Translations under genes and position numbers: made by a program
Part shown: piece by piece, positions 17,706 through 26,734 of the stretch
How positions within the stretch are numbered: position 1 is the stretch's first letter
Layout of the letters: each line of letters opens with the position of its first letter
The notes under the pieces: model-generated
Databases searched by the model: none
The model's input: only the letters and a program-made list of their open reading frames with translations
Told to the model about the DNA's origin: nothing
Assembly: GCA_965199595.1 (NCBI GenBank)
Contig: OZ241182.1
Span: forward strand, 2,976,001-3,040,000
DNA from: JBBROS01 sp965199595
GTDB taxonomy: Bacteria > Pseudomonadota > Alphaproteobacteria > Acetobacterales > Acetobacteraceae
Reading direction: 5' to 3'
Length of the DNA: 64,000 nucleotides

Positions 17706-18137
17706 TCAAGAAACAGTCCCAGCCACCGCAGCCAAAACCGGCCGCGCCTCGATGGTGACCTGGGCGAAGGCATAGGGGTACTCGTCCGTCATGGTCAGGT
17801 GCAGCACCGCCTCGGTGCCGGGCGGAGTCAGGCTTTGCAGCCGGGCCAGCGCCCCGCCGGTGAGCCGGAGCGAGGGTTGGCCGCTGCGAAGGTTCACCAC
17901 ACCCATGTCGGAATGGAACACGCCGTCGCGGAACCCGGTGCCGAGCGCCTTGGCACAGGCCTCCTTGGCCGCAAATCGCTTGGCGAAGGTGGGCGCGCGC
18001 AGGCTCTCGGTCCGGCGCAGGGCGCGGCTGCGTTCAAGCTCGGTGAACACGCGCTGCAGAAAGCGGTCGCCGTGCCGCTGCATGACGCCCTCGATCCGCC
18101 GGATGTCACAGAGGTCGGAACCCAGGCCGACGATCAT
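17706..18137 (-). CDS. acpS: Holo-[acyl-carrier-protein] synthase
   Basis: A 143-residue phosphopantetheinyl transferase: magnesium-binding Asp in GSDLCDIRRIE (D8) and the second site FAAKEACAKALGTG. It transfers 4'-phosphopantetheine from CoA to apo-ACP. The start overlaps the stop of the upstream rel gene by 4 bases (ATGA). In many relatives pdxJ sits between rel and acpS; it is absent here. Confidence 0.95.
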   Translation of the reverse strand: MIVGLGSDLCDIRRIEGVMQRHGDRFLQRVFTELERSRALRRTESLRAPTFAKRFAAKEACAKALGTGFRDGVFHSDMGVVNLRSGQPSLRLTGGALARLQSLTPPGTEAVLHLTMTDEYPYAFAQVTIEARPVLAAVAGTVS

Positions 18138-20398
18138 CCCCGCGCCCGCTCCACCTGCGTCACCCCACCCGCGGCCCGCAACCCGGCAATCACGGTGGCC
18201 AGGTGCCGGATGTCCCGCACCTCCACGTCCATCAGCACCTCGAAGAAGTCCTGCTGCCGGTTAGTTACCTTCAGGTTGGTGATCGCCCCGTCCTGCTTGG
18301 CGACCGCATTGGTCAGCGCAGCCAGCGCTCCGGTGTTGTTGTTGGCGATGGCGCTGATGCGGCCGGTGTGGGTGGACTTGCTGCGCGCCACCTCCCCCTC
18401 GTCCCAATCCACGTCCAGGAACCGCTCCGGGGTGGAGCCGAAGGCCTCCGCCGTGGGGCATTCATGGGTATGGATGGTGACACCCTTGCCGGTGCTGACG
18501 ATCCCAATGATCCGGTCGCCTGGCAGCGGATGGCAGCAGCCGGCATAATGAATGACCATGCCGGAGACGAGCCCGGTGATCTCCATACCCGCGGAACGCC
18601 CCGTCGCGCGACCGGCTCGGCTCGGCAGGCTCGGCATCATGCGCGGCGCCCGCGGCGTCTGCCGCAGCTCGGGATAGGCGGCGTGCACCACGTCCTTCGG
18701 CCCGATGTTGCCGTTGCCCACGGCGACGTAGAGGTCGTCCCGCGTCGCGGCCTTCAGCTGCTTCAGGGCGCCGTCGAGCACCTTTTCCGACCCGTCCACC
18801 CCCTCCTGCCGGAACGCCTTGGCCAGGGTCGCCTTGCCGCTGTCCAGGTAGCCCTGCCGCTGCTGCGCCGCCACATAGCGCCTGATGCGGGCCCGGGCCT
18901 TGCCGGTGACGACGAAGCGTTCCCAGGCCGGGCTGGGCGTGCCGCCGCGCGCCGTCATCACCTCGACCTGGTCGCCATTCTGCAGCTCGTGGCGCAACGG
19001 CATCAACCGGCCGTTCACCTTGGCGCCAACGCAGGTATCACCCACCACGCTGTGCACGGCATAGGCGAAATCGACGCTGGTGGCCCCACGCGGCAGCTGG
19101 ATCAGCTGCCCCTTCGGCGTGAAGCAGAACACCTGGTCCTGATACAGCTCCAGCTTGGTGTTTTCGAGGAACTCGTCAGCCGCCTGGGAATTGTCCAGGA
19201 TCTCCAGCAGGTCCTGCACCCAGCGGAAGGTCTGCAGATCACTGGCCGATGCATCGCCCTGCTTATACAGCCAATGTGCCGCCACCCCGTTCTCAGCGAC
19301 GTCGTGCATGTCGGCGGTGCGGATCTGCACCTCGATCTTCTGGTTCTGCGGCACCCGCAGCGTGACGCCGGTGTGCACGCTGCGATAGCCGTTGGCCTTG
19401 GGCGTGCTGATATAGTCCTTGAACCGCCCGGCGATGACGGGATAAGCGGCATGGATCGCACCCAGCGCGACATAGCAGAGGTCGCGCGACGGCATCACCA
19501 CGCGGAATGCCATGATGTCGGAAAGCTGCTCGAAGGTGACGTTGCGGCGCTGCATCTTCTCCCAGATGGAAAAGATCGACTTCTCCCGCCCGGTGATCTC
19601 CACTGGCGGCGCTCCGGCCTCGGTGCAAACCCGGGCCAGCTCCTTCTTCACCTCCTCGATCACGTCGGCGCCCTGCCCGCGCAGGAAGTTCAGCCGGGCC
19701 TGGATCGTGTCGAAGGCGTCGGGTTCCAATTGCGCGAAGGAGAGGACCTGCAGCTCGGATTTCAGGCTGTCCATGCCGATCCGCTCCGCAAGCGGTGCAT
19801 AGATCTCCATGGTCTCGCGCGCCACGCGTTCGCGCTTCTCGGGCTTCTCGACGCAGTGCAGCGTCCGCATGTTGTGCAGCCGGTCCGCCAGCTTCACCAG
19901 CAGGACACGGATGTCCTTGCTCATGGCCAGCACCAGCTTGCGGAAGTTCTCGGCCTGCTTCGTGCGGTCGGATTGCAGTTCAAGCCGGGTCAGCTTGGTG
20001 ACACCGTCCACCAGCCCGCCCACCACGGTGCCAAACCGCCGATCGATCTCGGCACGGGTGACGCCGGTATCCTCGATTACATCGTGCAACAGCGCAGTTA
20101 CAATGCTGGCGGTGTCGAGCCGGTAGCCCGCCAGAATATCGGCAACCGCCAGCGGGTGGGTGATGTAGGGGTCGCCGTTCTCGCGCTTCTGCTGCCCATG
20201 GGCCTGCATCGCGAGAACATAGGCGGCGTCGAGCGCATCGACATCGGCCCGCGGATCATAGGCCCGGACCTTCTCCGTCAACTCGAACTGTCGCACCACC
20301 TTGGGGCGCGTCACCGCAGCCTCACTCGTGGTTGAGCCGTCCGGGCTGCGCAACACCGCCCCGGGCACGAAGCCCGGCATGGACCCGCCGGGGATCAC
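18134..20398 (-). CDS. Bifunctional (p)ppGpp synthetase/hydrolase Rel (SpoT-type)
   Basis: A 754-residue RSH protein. The HD hydrolase domain has THPLAV (H81), LLHDVIEDT (H105, D106) and KLADRLHNMRT, so hydrolysis looks intact. The synthetase domain has RFKDYISTPKANGYRS, carrying the RxKD motif typical of bifunctional enzymes, and EVQIRT. TGS (CFTPKG, VDFAYAVH) and a C-terminal ACT domain follow. It sets (p)ppGpp levels in starvation. The GTG at 20398 gives a non-conserved 28-residue leader. A GTG at 20314, preceded by GTGAGG, would give the usual N terminus and may be the real start. Confidence 0.95.
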   Translation of the reverse strand: MIPGGSMPGFVPGAVLRSPDGSTTSEAAVTRPKVVRQFELTEKVRAYDPRADVDALDAAYVLAMQAHGQQKRENGDPYITHPLAVADILAGYRLDTASIVTALLHDVIEDTGVTRAEIDRRFGTVVGGLVDGVTKLTRLELQSDRTKQAENFRKLVLAMSKDIRVLLVKLADRLHNMRTLHCVEKPEKRERVARETMEIYAPLAERIGMDSLKSELQVLSFAQLEPDAFDTIQARLNFLRGQGADVIEEVKKELARVCTEAGAPPVEITGREKSIFSIWEKMQRRNVTFEQLSDIMAFRVVMPSRDLCYVALGAIHAAYPVIAGRFKDYISTPKANGYRSVHTGVTLRVPQNQKIEVQIRTADMHDVAENGVAAHWLYKQGDASASDLQTFRWVQDLLEILDNSQAADEFLENTKLELYQDQVFCFTPKGQLIQLPRGATSVDFAYAVHSVVGDTCVGAKVNGRLMPLRHELQNGDQVEVMTARGGTPSPAWERFVVTGKARARIRRYVAAQQRQGYLDSGKATLAKAFRQEGVDGSEKVLDGALKQLKAATRDDLYVAVGNGNIGPKDVVHAAYPELRQTPRAPRMMPSLPSRAGRATGRSAGMEITGLVSGMVIHYAGCCHPLPGDRIIGIVSTGKGVTIHTHECPTAEAFGSTPERFLDVDWDEGEVARSKSTHTGRISAIANNNTGALAALTNAVAKQDGAITNLKVTNRQQDFFEVLMDVEVRDIRHLATVIAGLRAAGGVTQVERARG

Positions 20399-20419
20399 CG
20401 GCAGGTCCCGCTCAGGCGG

Positions 20420-20818
20420 TCAGCGGCGGCGACCACCCAACTCCGCTTCAATCGCCGCCTCCACGTCCTCCGGCGACAGATCCTCGACAGCCATGTTCGC
20501 CGTCTCTTCCTCGGCCGATATATCCTGCAGGCCGAAGATGTTCTGGTCGGTGGGGATCAAGTCCATCACCTCCTCGTCGGCCGGCTCCGGCTCCGGCGCG
20601 CGCAGCAGGGACTTGATGAGATCCTGTTCGAGGCCGGGCCGGTCGATGGTCTGGTCAGCGATTTCACGCAGAGCGACAACCGGGTTCTTGTCGTTATCCC
20701 GGGCGATCGTCAGCTCCTCGCCCCGGCTCAGATTGCGGGCGCGCTGAGCGGCCAACAAAACCAGCTCGAACCGGTTCGGCACCTGCTGGACACAATCTTC
20801 GACAGTCACGCGCGCCAT
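20420..20818 (-). CDS. rpoZ: DNA-directed RNA polymerase omega subunit
   Basis: A 132-residue omega subunit: ARVTVEDC, NRFELVLLAAQRARNLS and VVALREIAD are family hallmarks in the first 60 residues. An acidic C-terminal extension (about 70-130) is typical of alphaproteobacteria. Omega aids RNA polymerase assembly and, with beta', contributes to ppGpp sensing, which fits its place immediately upstream of rel. Confidence 0.94.
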   Translation of the reverse strand: MARVTVEDCVQQVPNRFELVLLAAQRARNLSRGEELTIARDNDKNPVVALREIADQTIDRPGLEQDLIKSLLRAPEPEPADEEVMDLIPTDQNIFGLQDISAEEETANMAVEDLSPEDVEAAIEAELGGRRR

Positions 20819-20836
20819 GAGCAGGCACTCCGGGAA

Positions 20837-21412
20837 TTATGATGGAGGTATATATGTAGGCGTCACACCCTGCTCCTGCAAGGCTGCCGTTCCGGGCTCA
20901 TCCAGAAGCGACAGGCCGCTCAGGTCTGCCGCGGCCAGCAGGGCCCGAGCCGGGCCAAGCGTGGGATGAACCCAATCCAGCGCAACGTCGCACAGCGGCG
21001 CCAACACGAAAGCACGGTCCTGCAACCGGGGATGCGGCAGGACGAGGCTGCGGGACTGATACACCAGTTGATCGATCGCAAGCAGATCGAGGTCGAGCGG
21101 CCGGGCCGCATTCGGAGTGGTTCGGACCCGGCCCGCTTCGGCCTCAATGCCATGCAGAGCCTGCAACAGCTGGTCCGGATCAGCGGCACCGCGCAGCCGA
21201 ACCACGCCATTCACGTAATCCGGCTGACCCGAAGGCGGCACCGGGGCGGAGCGATACCACCGCGAACACCGTGCAAGCTCCAGACCCGGCAAGCCAGCCA
21301 GCCGCTCAACCGCCCAGCGGCACGTCTCCACTGCAGGCCGGCCCGCCGAGTCGGGGAGGTTGGCACCCACAGCCACCAGGATCATGCACCGCAGCATTTC
21401 GCTTTTCGCCAC
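20837..21412 (-). CDS. folK: 2-amino-4-hydroxy-6-hydroxymethyldihydropteridine diphosphokinase
   Basis: A 191-residue HPPK: LVAVGANLPD near the N terminus, RSAPV and the nucleotide-binding RPLDLDLLAID block, then LPHPRLQDRAFVL. It pyrophosphorylates the pterin precursor in folate synthesis. The GTG at 21412 is the longest start; internal ATGs at residues 6 and 10 are possible, the latter closer to the usual family N terminus. Divergent from the NYN-domain gene. Confidence 0.93.
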   Translation of the reverse strand: MAKSEMLRCMILVAVGANLPDSAGRPAVETCRWAVERLAGLPGLELARCSRWYRSAPVPPSGQPDYVNGVVRLRGAADPDQLLQALHGIEAEAGRVRTTPNAARPLDLDLLAIDQLVYQSRSLVLPHPRLQDRAFVLAPLCDVALDWVHPTLGPARALLAAADLSGLSLLDEPGTAALQEQGVTPTYIPPS

Positions 21413-21476
21413 CTGTCAACCAGGGTAGTGTAACAGCTTCGACAAACCGACATCACCGTATTGCAAGGGCGTCGAC

Positions 21477-22070
21477 ATGCAACTTGCCACTTCAGATCGC
21501 ACCGCCTTGTTCATCGATGGCGCGAACCTGTATTCAGCGTCCCGCCACTTGGGCTTCGACGTCGATTACCGCGATATGCTGCAATACTTTCGTAGCCGAA
21601 CCAACGTGGTGCGAGCCTACTACTACTCGGCACTGCTGGACAACGAGGAGTACTCGCCGCTCCGTCCGCTTACCGATTGGCTCGCCTACAATGGCTATGC
21701 TTTGGTCACGAAGGCAGCCCGGGAGTTCACAGACTCAGCCGGCCGCCGCCGCTTCAAGGGCAACATGGACGTCGAGCTTGCGGTCGACATGCTGGAACTC
21801 GCCCCGCGACTCGACCACGCGATTCTGTTCAGCGGCGATAGTGATTTCCGCCGGCTGGTTGAAGCCGTGCAACGGCAGGGCGTCCGCGTTTCCGTCGTGT
21901 CCTCCGTGCGCACCGTGCCACCGATGGCCGCGGACGAGCTGCGCCGGCAGGCCGACCAGTTCGTCGAGCTGGCCGATATCGCACCAGAGTTCACCAGGCG
22001 CACGACAGAAGTCCGGCGCGCCGCCACCCGCACCCCGTCCGACACGCTAGACATCACCAGCGTCGGATAA
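21477..22070 (+). CDS. NYN domain protein (LabA/DUF88-like)
   Basis: A 197-residue NYN (PIN-like) protein. The conserved acidic residues are present: LFIDGANLY (D14, N17), the MDVELAVDM segment and the FSGDSDFRRLVEA segment. Such proteins are predicted single-metal ribonucleases or RNA-processing factors; the LabA family acts in cyanobacterial clock output, but no shared role is implied. The basic C-terminal 30 residues carry no known domain. It is the last chromosomal gene before the tRNA-Lys integration site. Confidence 0.85.
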   Translation: MQLATSDRTALFIDGANLYSASRHLGFDVDYRDMLQYFRSRTNVVRAYYYSALLDNEEYSPLRPLTDWLAYNGYALVTKAAREFTDSAGRRRFKGNMDVELAVDMLELAPRLDHAILFSGDSDFRRLVEAVQRQGVRVSVVSSVRTVPPMAADELRRQADQFVELADIAPEFTRRTTEVRRAATRTPSDTLDITSVG

Positions 22071-22101
22071 AGCATGCAATGCGGATCAAGCAGGAGGAGA
22101 C
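22071..22101. other. Chromosome-element junction spacer
   Basis: Short interval between the NYN-domain stop and attL; nothing further seen apart from a purine-rich CAGGAGGAGA. It is chromosomal sequence that originally followed the tRNA-Lys 3' end. Confidence 0.5.
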
Positions 22102-22150
22102 CGCGTGGTGGGTGCTGTAGGGTTCGAACCTACGACCCGCTGATTAAGAG
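22102..22150 (-). repeat. attL: duplicated 3' half of tRNA-Lys
   Basis: Reading the minus strand, this is the anticodon loop through the CCA end of tRNA-Lys plus 4 bases, with no 5' half following. It matches 28755-28803 except at two positions, 22119-22134 region versus 28772-28787 region, which together change one T-stem base pair. It is not a functional tRNA. Confidence 0.9.
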
Positions 22151-22178
22151 GTATCAAGCCCTTCCAAAACACGAGCAT

Positions 22179-22298
22179 CGGAAGCAATCTAGAGACCTCG
22201 CAAACCACACAATCATGGCCTGCCCTATGGAGGAGCTGCTAATCTTGCAGTCTCTAACCATCGTAGAACATCGGAAGCGTGCTTCCGGTTTGCTTCCG
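22179..22298. repeat. TGCTTCCG octamer cluster, left end of element
   Basis: Copies of TGCTTCCG or its complement occur at 22179-22186 (inverted), 22272-22278 (inverted, 7 of 8), 22280-22287 and 22291-22298. The last two are 11 bases apart, one helical turn. The same octamer with the same 11-base spacing recurs at the right end, as expected for arm-type integrase or excisionase sites. The cluster ends only 11 bases before the integrase start. Confidence 0.6.
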
Positions 22299-22308
22299 GG
22301 AGAAGGCC

Positions 22309-23574
22309 ATGCGCAACACCAACCGCTTTACCTCCGATGCCGCCTCCTTCGCCTGCCCCGCCGGCAAGGCCGAAGGGTTTCTGTGGGACGCGGGACTGCC
22401 CGGCTTCGGGATGCGGGCCTACAGCTCCGGCAAGCGGCTTTGGGTAGTGCAATACCGGGACGGGGTCGGACGCACTCGTCGCGTTAGTCTAGGTAATGCT
22501 GCGGTAGTGGCACTGGACGAGGCACGCAAGGCGGCCCGCAGGGAACTCTCCCGAGTGGAGCTGGGGCACGACCCCCAGACGGAGCGACAGGTGGCCCGCC
22601 AGGCGGTGCGAGTGGGTGCCCTGGTGGCCGACTACCTGGCCGATGCGGAGAAGCGCCTGGGGCGCCACAGCGTGCGGGCATTGACTGCGAACCTACAGCG
22701 CCACGCGGCACCGCTGCACCATGATGCGGCCGGCAAGGTTGGCCGGGCCGATGTGGTAGGACTGCTGGCCAAGGTGGCGGCCGCGAGCGGCGTGCCCACC
22801 GCCAACAGCGTTCGTGCCAGCCTGTCGAGTCTGTGGACCTGGGCGCTCCGCACTGGCCGGATCGAGGGGGCCAATCCGGTGCAGAACACGCCCATGCCGG
22901 GCAAGGTCACCACGCGCGAGCGTGTGCTGACGGATGCGGAACTGGCGCTGGTGTGGCGGGCCTGCGCCGACAACAACCACGACCGCATCGTGCGGCTGTT
23001 GATTCTCACGGGCGCGCGACGGGAGGAGATAGGCGGTCTAGCTTGGGACGAGTTGTCCGGCGGCCTTTGGACGTTGCCCGGGACGCGCGCGAAGAATGGC
23101 CTGGCGCACGAGTTGCCCTTGGGAGCATTCGCGGCGGCACAGCTCCCGGAGCAGGAAGTGGACCGGGAGCTGGCGTTCGGCCTCCGCAAGGGGCGGCCCT
23201 TTTCGGGCTGGTCGGCCGGCAAAGCGAGGCTGGACACACGCATGGGCAAGCTGCTGGCCGAGGCGTTCGAGGAGAAGCACGGGCGCAAGCCGGGCGAGGG
23301 AGACGCAAGCGTGACCGCATGGCGGCTGCACGACCTGCGCCGCACTTTCTCCACCTGGCTGAACGAACACGGGGTGGAGCCGCACATTGTGGAAGCCTGC
23401 CTGAACCACGTTTCGGGTGCTGCCCGACGCGGCGTGGCGGGGGTGTACAACCGGGCGCAATACCGGGAGCAGAAGCGGGCGGCGTTGGCACGATGGGAGG
23501 CACACGTGCGCGGACTAGTCGAGCTACCGGCGGCGGGGGAGGCAAAAGTTGTTGCGCTTCGGGGGGCCGCGTAG
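22309..23574 (+). CDS. Tyrosine-type site-specific integrase
   Basis: A 421-residue tyrosine recombinase: an N-terminal arm-binding domain of the DUF4102 kind (VQYRDGVGRTRRVSLG), a core-binding SAM-like domain (about 100-195), and a catalytic domain with R237 (TGARREEI), K262, H341 and R344 (LHDLRRTF), H367 (LNH) and nucleophile Y380 (GVYNRAQY). The full catalytic set is present. The ATG at 22309 is chosen over one 30 bases upstream because AGAAGG precedes it closely. It recombines the element at tRNA-Lys, which lies next to the gene as is usual for such islands. Confidence 0.94.
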   Translation: MRNTNRFTSDAASFACPAGKAEGFLWDAGLPGFGMRAYSSGKRLWVVQYRDGVGRTRRVSLGNAAVVALDEARKAARRELSRVELGHDPQTERQVARQAVRVGALVADYLADAEKRLGRHSVRALTANLQRHAAPLHHDAAGKVGRADVVGLLAKVAAASGVPTANSVRASLSSLWTWALRTGRIEGANPVQNTPMPGKVTTRERVLTDAELALVWRACADNNHDRIVRLLILTGARREEIGGLAWDELSGGLWTLPGTRAKNGLAHELPLGAFAAAQLPEQEVDRELAFGLRKGRPFSGWSAGKARLDTRMGKLLAEAFEEKHGRKPGEGDASVTAWRLHDLRRTFSTWLNEHGVEPHIVEACLNHVSGAARRGVAGVYNRAQYREQKRAALARWEAHVRGLVELPAAGEAKVVALRGAA

Positions 23575-23966
23575 TGGCGCGGCGACGAAGCCCGCGGCCG
23601 CCGCCCGAGGATGCGCAGCGTGAAGCGTTCCGGGCAGCAAATGGGGGCAAGCGGTGGGGGCCGCTTACCATGTCCAACGCAGAAGCCAGTGATCTGCAAC
23701 TCATAGTCGGCTGGCTTCTGCGCTGGCACCCGGAAGCGGCACGCATGGCGCCGCGTCAGCCCGGCCGGCCGGCCGACTGGGCGATGAAGCTGGCAGCGGC
23801 ACAGTGGCTATTAGATGCGGGCGTGCAGTTGTCGGATGCACCCGGCAGCCGATGCGTGCGGGAGCTGAGAGCGTTCCTAGCGGACCGGCGTAGACCCGCG
23901 AACGAACATACCGCCGCCGAGCTGGCTGGTAGTCTGCTGGCGATTATCCGCACGTGCCATCCATGA
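23574..23966 (+). CDS. Hypothetical protein of the integrative element
   Basis: A 130-residue reading frame whose GTG shares one base with the integrase TAG. The first 30 residues are very basic (ARRRSPRPPP). The remainder is helical with a WLLRWHPE motif and a conserved-looking AMKLAAAQWLLDAG stretch. An alternative ATG at 23670 would give about 98 residues. I recognise no family. Position between integrase and excisionase suggests an accessory or regulatory role, by inference only. Confidence 0.6.
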   Translation: MARRRSPRPPPEDAQREAFRAANGGKRWGPLTMSNAEASDLQLIVGWLLRWHPEAARMAPRQPGRPADWAMKLAAAQWLLDAGVQLSDAPGSRCVRELRAFLADRRRPANEHTAAELAGSLLAIIRTCHP

Positions 23967-24040
23967 GAGGAGTTTTCCACCTCTGCACTGCCTGCGGCGG
24001 CTTCGGTATCGGAGGGCGTCACAAACAGGCGGAACACATC

Positions 24041-24259
24041 ATGGTTGATCCAGCACTCGAACTAACCGAGCTGCGCGTGCTCACCCCGGCGGAGGCATCG
24101 AAGCTACTGACGATCTCCCTGCCGGTTATGGAACGGATGCGGAGGGCGGGCACCGGCCCCCGTTTCATCCGACTATCCGCTCGCCGGCTCGGCTATCGAG
24201 TGGACGATGTCCGGGCGTGGATGGAGGCGAGGGCGGAAGGCAGCAAGGTCGCCGCCTGA
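24041..24259 (+). CDS. AlpA/excisionase-like helix-turn-helix protein
   Basis: A 72-residue protein with a MerR-like winged HTH of the AlpA/excisionase type: LTPAEASKLLTIS, MERMRRAGTGPRFIRLS, LGYRVDDVRAWMEAR. Such proteins bind near att sites to direct excision, or activate the integrase gene in phage islands. The ATG at 24041 fits the domain start; an upstream ATG at 23954 would add 29 Cys/Gly-rich non-homologous residues and overlap the previous gene. Confidence 0.82.
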   Translation: MVDPALELTELRVLTPAEASKLLTISLPVMERMRRAGTGPRFIRLSARRLGYRVDDVRAWMEARAEGSKVAA

Positions 24260-24320
24260 CCGCGCGATGGCACAGGCGCCCGCCCAACCAATGCAACTTG
24301 CCAGCGAAAGGACAGCCGGC

Positions 24321-26732
24321 ATGTCAAGTGCTATCACGCAAACGCCGCCCACCGCGAACGCCTCTCCCCCTCTCGATCACCTGGCCTTCCGCCAGGCCGC
24401 AGCTGGGCACGGCTGGTGCCTGGTGCGTCTGCAGACCGGCGGCAAGGCGCCGCGGGACAGGAACTGGACTCAGGGCCAGGATCAGGCTGTCCTGCTCCGC
24501 GAGGAACCGGCCCTGCGCAACACCGGCATCATTGCCCATGGACTGCGGGTGATCGACGTAGATGCGGACAGCCCGGCCACCGTGACGGCCATTTTGGCAG
24601 CCGCTAACAAACACCTGCCCATGGCAGGTGCCTTGGTGCGGCAGCGGGATGGGACACCACGCGTTGCCTTAGTGATCCGCTCTGCGGAAGGTGCCCCGGA
24701 AAAGCGCGCTGTAGCCGGTGTCGCTGGCAAGGTGGAGGTGCTGGGAGCCGGGCAGCAGCTTCACGCCCACGGCCTGCATCCCAGCGGTGTTCCGGTGCGA
24801 TGGCAGATGGATCGCGGGCCACATACGGTGCCGCTTGCGGACGTGTCCCAAGCCTCGGAAGCCGCCATCACTGCCTTTCTGGCCGAATGCGCTCCCACCC
24901 TTGGCGCCGCGCTGCCGGTCTTGGTTACCTCCTCGCACGGGCTTGGCCCGCTTCCCGCCAGCATGTCCGGCCACTTGGTCCACGATGGCGAGTTTTCGGC
25001 CGGCGTGCCACTGCGGATCTGGTTCGACGACCTGCCTCCCATGACGATGAACGCCTGCGTTCGGGCGTGTTTCGGTGCTATAGACAACCACACCAGCGAC
25101 CCACGCGAGGGATGGCTGCGCCTGGTTTTCGCTGCCGCCGATGCGGAGGCACGCGGAGCGACGGACGCGCGGGACGCCGCCCTTGACTGGTCTCGCCACG
25201 GCGCCGGCTGGACGGGCGAGGGCGCCTTCAACGTAGCTTGGAACAGCGCTAGGCCGGGCGCGATAACGGTTGCCACCCTGTTGCACTCGGCCAAGGTGGA
25301 GGGACTAGACCTGTCTCCCTTCAGGGCCGCTGTGCAGGGCGCAGCCGTCGCTCCCTCGCCCAACTCGCCCTTCACCTCGGCGACATTCACCACGGCCGGG
25401 GCGCGGCGGGACCGGCCTGTTTTGGGTAACCTGCTTGCCCGCGGAGTGGTGTCCCTGCTGGCGGCCAAAACCAAGGTTGGCAAGACAGCGCTGCTGGTGT
25501 CGGCTGCACTGTCCCTCGCCTCCGGGCGTGACCTGCTTGGGCTGCCCGTTCTGCTGCGCCCGCTCCGCGTGCTTCTCATCAACGGGGAGGACGGGCGCGA
25601 CATGCTGATGTTGCGGTTCCGGGCCGCGCTGCACCACCATGGCATCCAAGAGGCGGACGTTAAACCGTTCCTCCGCGTCGTTACGGCCAATGATGCCCGT
25701 GGCCTCCGCCTCACGCAAACGGTGGGCAGCAAAGAAGCCCTAAACCCAGCCGGCATCGCCGCACTTACGGACTTGGTGGACGGCATGGAAGGCGGCTGCG
25801 ACGTAGTGCTGCTGGACCCACTCATGGCTTTTCTGGGCAGCTCCGTGAACACGAACGAGGTCATGGCGGCGGTCATGTTGGCGCTGAACACGCTGGCCCG
25901 GGAGCGCGACTTGGCGCTGCTGGTGGCACACCATCTCCGCAAGGGTTCGACGGTAGACGGGGACGGGCTGGACGCCGCAACTGGTGCCTCCGCCCTCACA
26001 AACCACTGCCGCATCGCCGCCGGCCTGGTTCCCATGACCGAGGGGGAGGCGCCGAAGCTGGGGGTGCTGCCGTCTGATGCCTGGCGCTTCTCTCGGCTGG
26101 CGGAGCTGGGGAGTAACTATGCCCCTCCGACCGCGGCGCAGCTCTGGCTTGAACGGATTAGTGTGACGGTTCCAGGCACGGCGGAGCTGCCGGACTACCC
26201 CGACGATGGCACGGCCCCGGTCACATGCAAGGCGACCCTGGCCGGGCCTGCCGGCCTGGTCAGGCCAGCGATGCAGCTTGCGGCGCTGCGAGCCATTCAC
26301 GGGGGCGTGGCGGGCGTGCCGCTGTCCGACCATCCAAGGGCTAAGGATCGGGCCGCCCTGCCCGTTATCGCTGCCGCTCTCGCACCGCACCTGCCGGCAC
26401 TGTCCGAGCCCCAGCGGCAGGCCGTGGCGAGGCAGGTGCTAGCCGACTCCATACACCAGGGGTGGATCCGGGTAGACCCGGCGGCGCGCGTCCCGCGACT
26501 GGGGGGCAACGGTAGCGATGCCCGGCGCGGCCTCCGGGTCGAGTGGCCGGCCACGCCCTGGCCGGATGCCACCGCATCCACCGCAACGTCACCGCACCAT
26601 ATTGCGGTTGATACGGTGGGCGAGGCTGGTGCCCTTTCCAGGGGGCACCGCAACGTAGCCCTGGGGGGTGTGGGGGGTGTTGCGGTGGACCCGATGCACA
26701 CTGCTTATCCATCCGAGCGAGCGGGAGAGTAG
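24321..26732 (+). CDS. Primase-polymerase / RecA-like ATPase fusion (replication protein)
   Basis: An 803-residue two-part protein. Residues about 20-200 form a bifunctional primase-polymerase (Prim-Pol) domain: the metal motif IDVDAD (D79, D81) and the late block EVLGAGQQLHAHGLHPSG are characteristic. A RepA-like AAA_25 ATPase follows, with Walker A AKTKVGKT (K388) and Walker B DVVLLDP (D499), plus a GLDAATGASAL stretch. Together they would prime and unwind the excised element. The ATG at 24321, 9 bases after AAAGGA, is preferred to upstream ATGs in the excisionase gene. The C-terminal 70 residues are low in complexity. It is the best evidence that the element replicates autonomously. Confidence 0.85.
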   Translation: MSSAITQTPPTANASPPLDHLAFRQAAAGHGWCLVRLQTGGKAPRDRNWTQGQDQAVLLREEPALRNTGIIAHGLRVIDVDADSPATVTAILAAANKHLPMAGALVRQRDGTPRVALVIRSAEGAPEKRAVAGVAGKVEVLGAGQQLHAHGLHPSGVPVRWQMDRGPHTVPLADVSQASEAAITAFLAECAPTLGAALPVLVTSSHGLGPLPASMSGHLVHDGEFSAGVPLRIWFDDLPPMTMNACVRACFGAIDNHTSDPREGWLRLVFAAADAEARGATDARDAALDWSRHGAGWTGEGAFNVAWNSARPGAITVATLLHSAKVEGLDLSPFRAAVQGAAVAPSPNSPFTSATFTTAGARRDRPVLGNLLARGVVSLLAAKTKVGKTALLVSAALSLASGRDLLGLPVLLRPLRVLLINGEDGRDMLMLRFRAALHHHGIQEADVKPFLRVVTANDARGLRLTQTVGSKEALNPAGIAALTDLVDGMEGGCDVVLLDPLMAFLGSSVNTNEVMAAVMLALNTLARERDLALLVAHHLRKGSTVDGDGLDAATGASALTNHCRIAAGLVPMTEGEAPKLGVLPSDAWRFSRLAELGSNYAPPTAAQLWLERISVTVPGTAELPDYPDDGTAPVTCKATLAGPAGLVRPAMQLAALRAIHGGVAGVPLSDHPRAKDRAALPVIAAALAPHLPALSEPQRQAVARQVLADSIHQGWIRVDPAARVPRLGGNGSDARRGLRVEWPATPWPDATASTATSPHHIAVDTVGEAGALSRGHRNVALGGVGGVAVDPMHTAYPSERAGE

Positions 26733-26734
26733 CC

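Noticed and set aside
22102..22150. Second tRNA-Lys gene
   Set aside because: Only the 3' half is present; the expected 5' half and anticodon stem are missing, so it is an att remnant.
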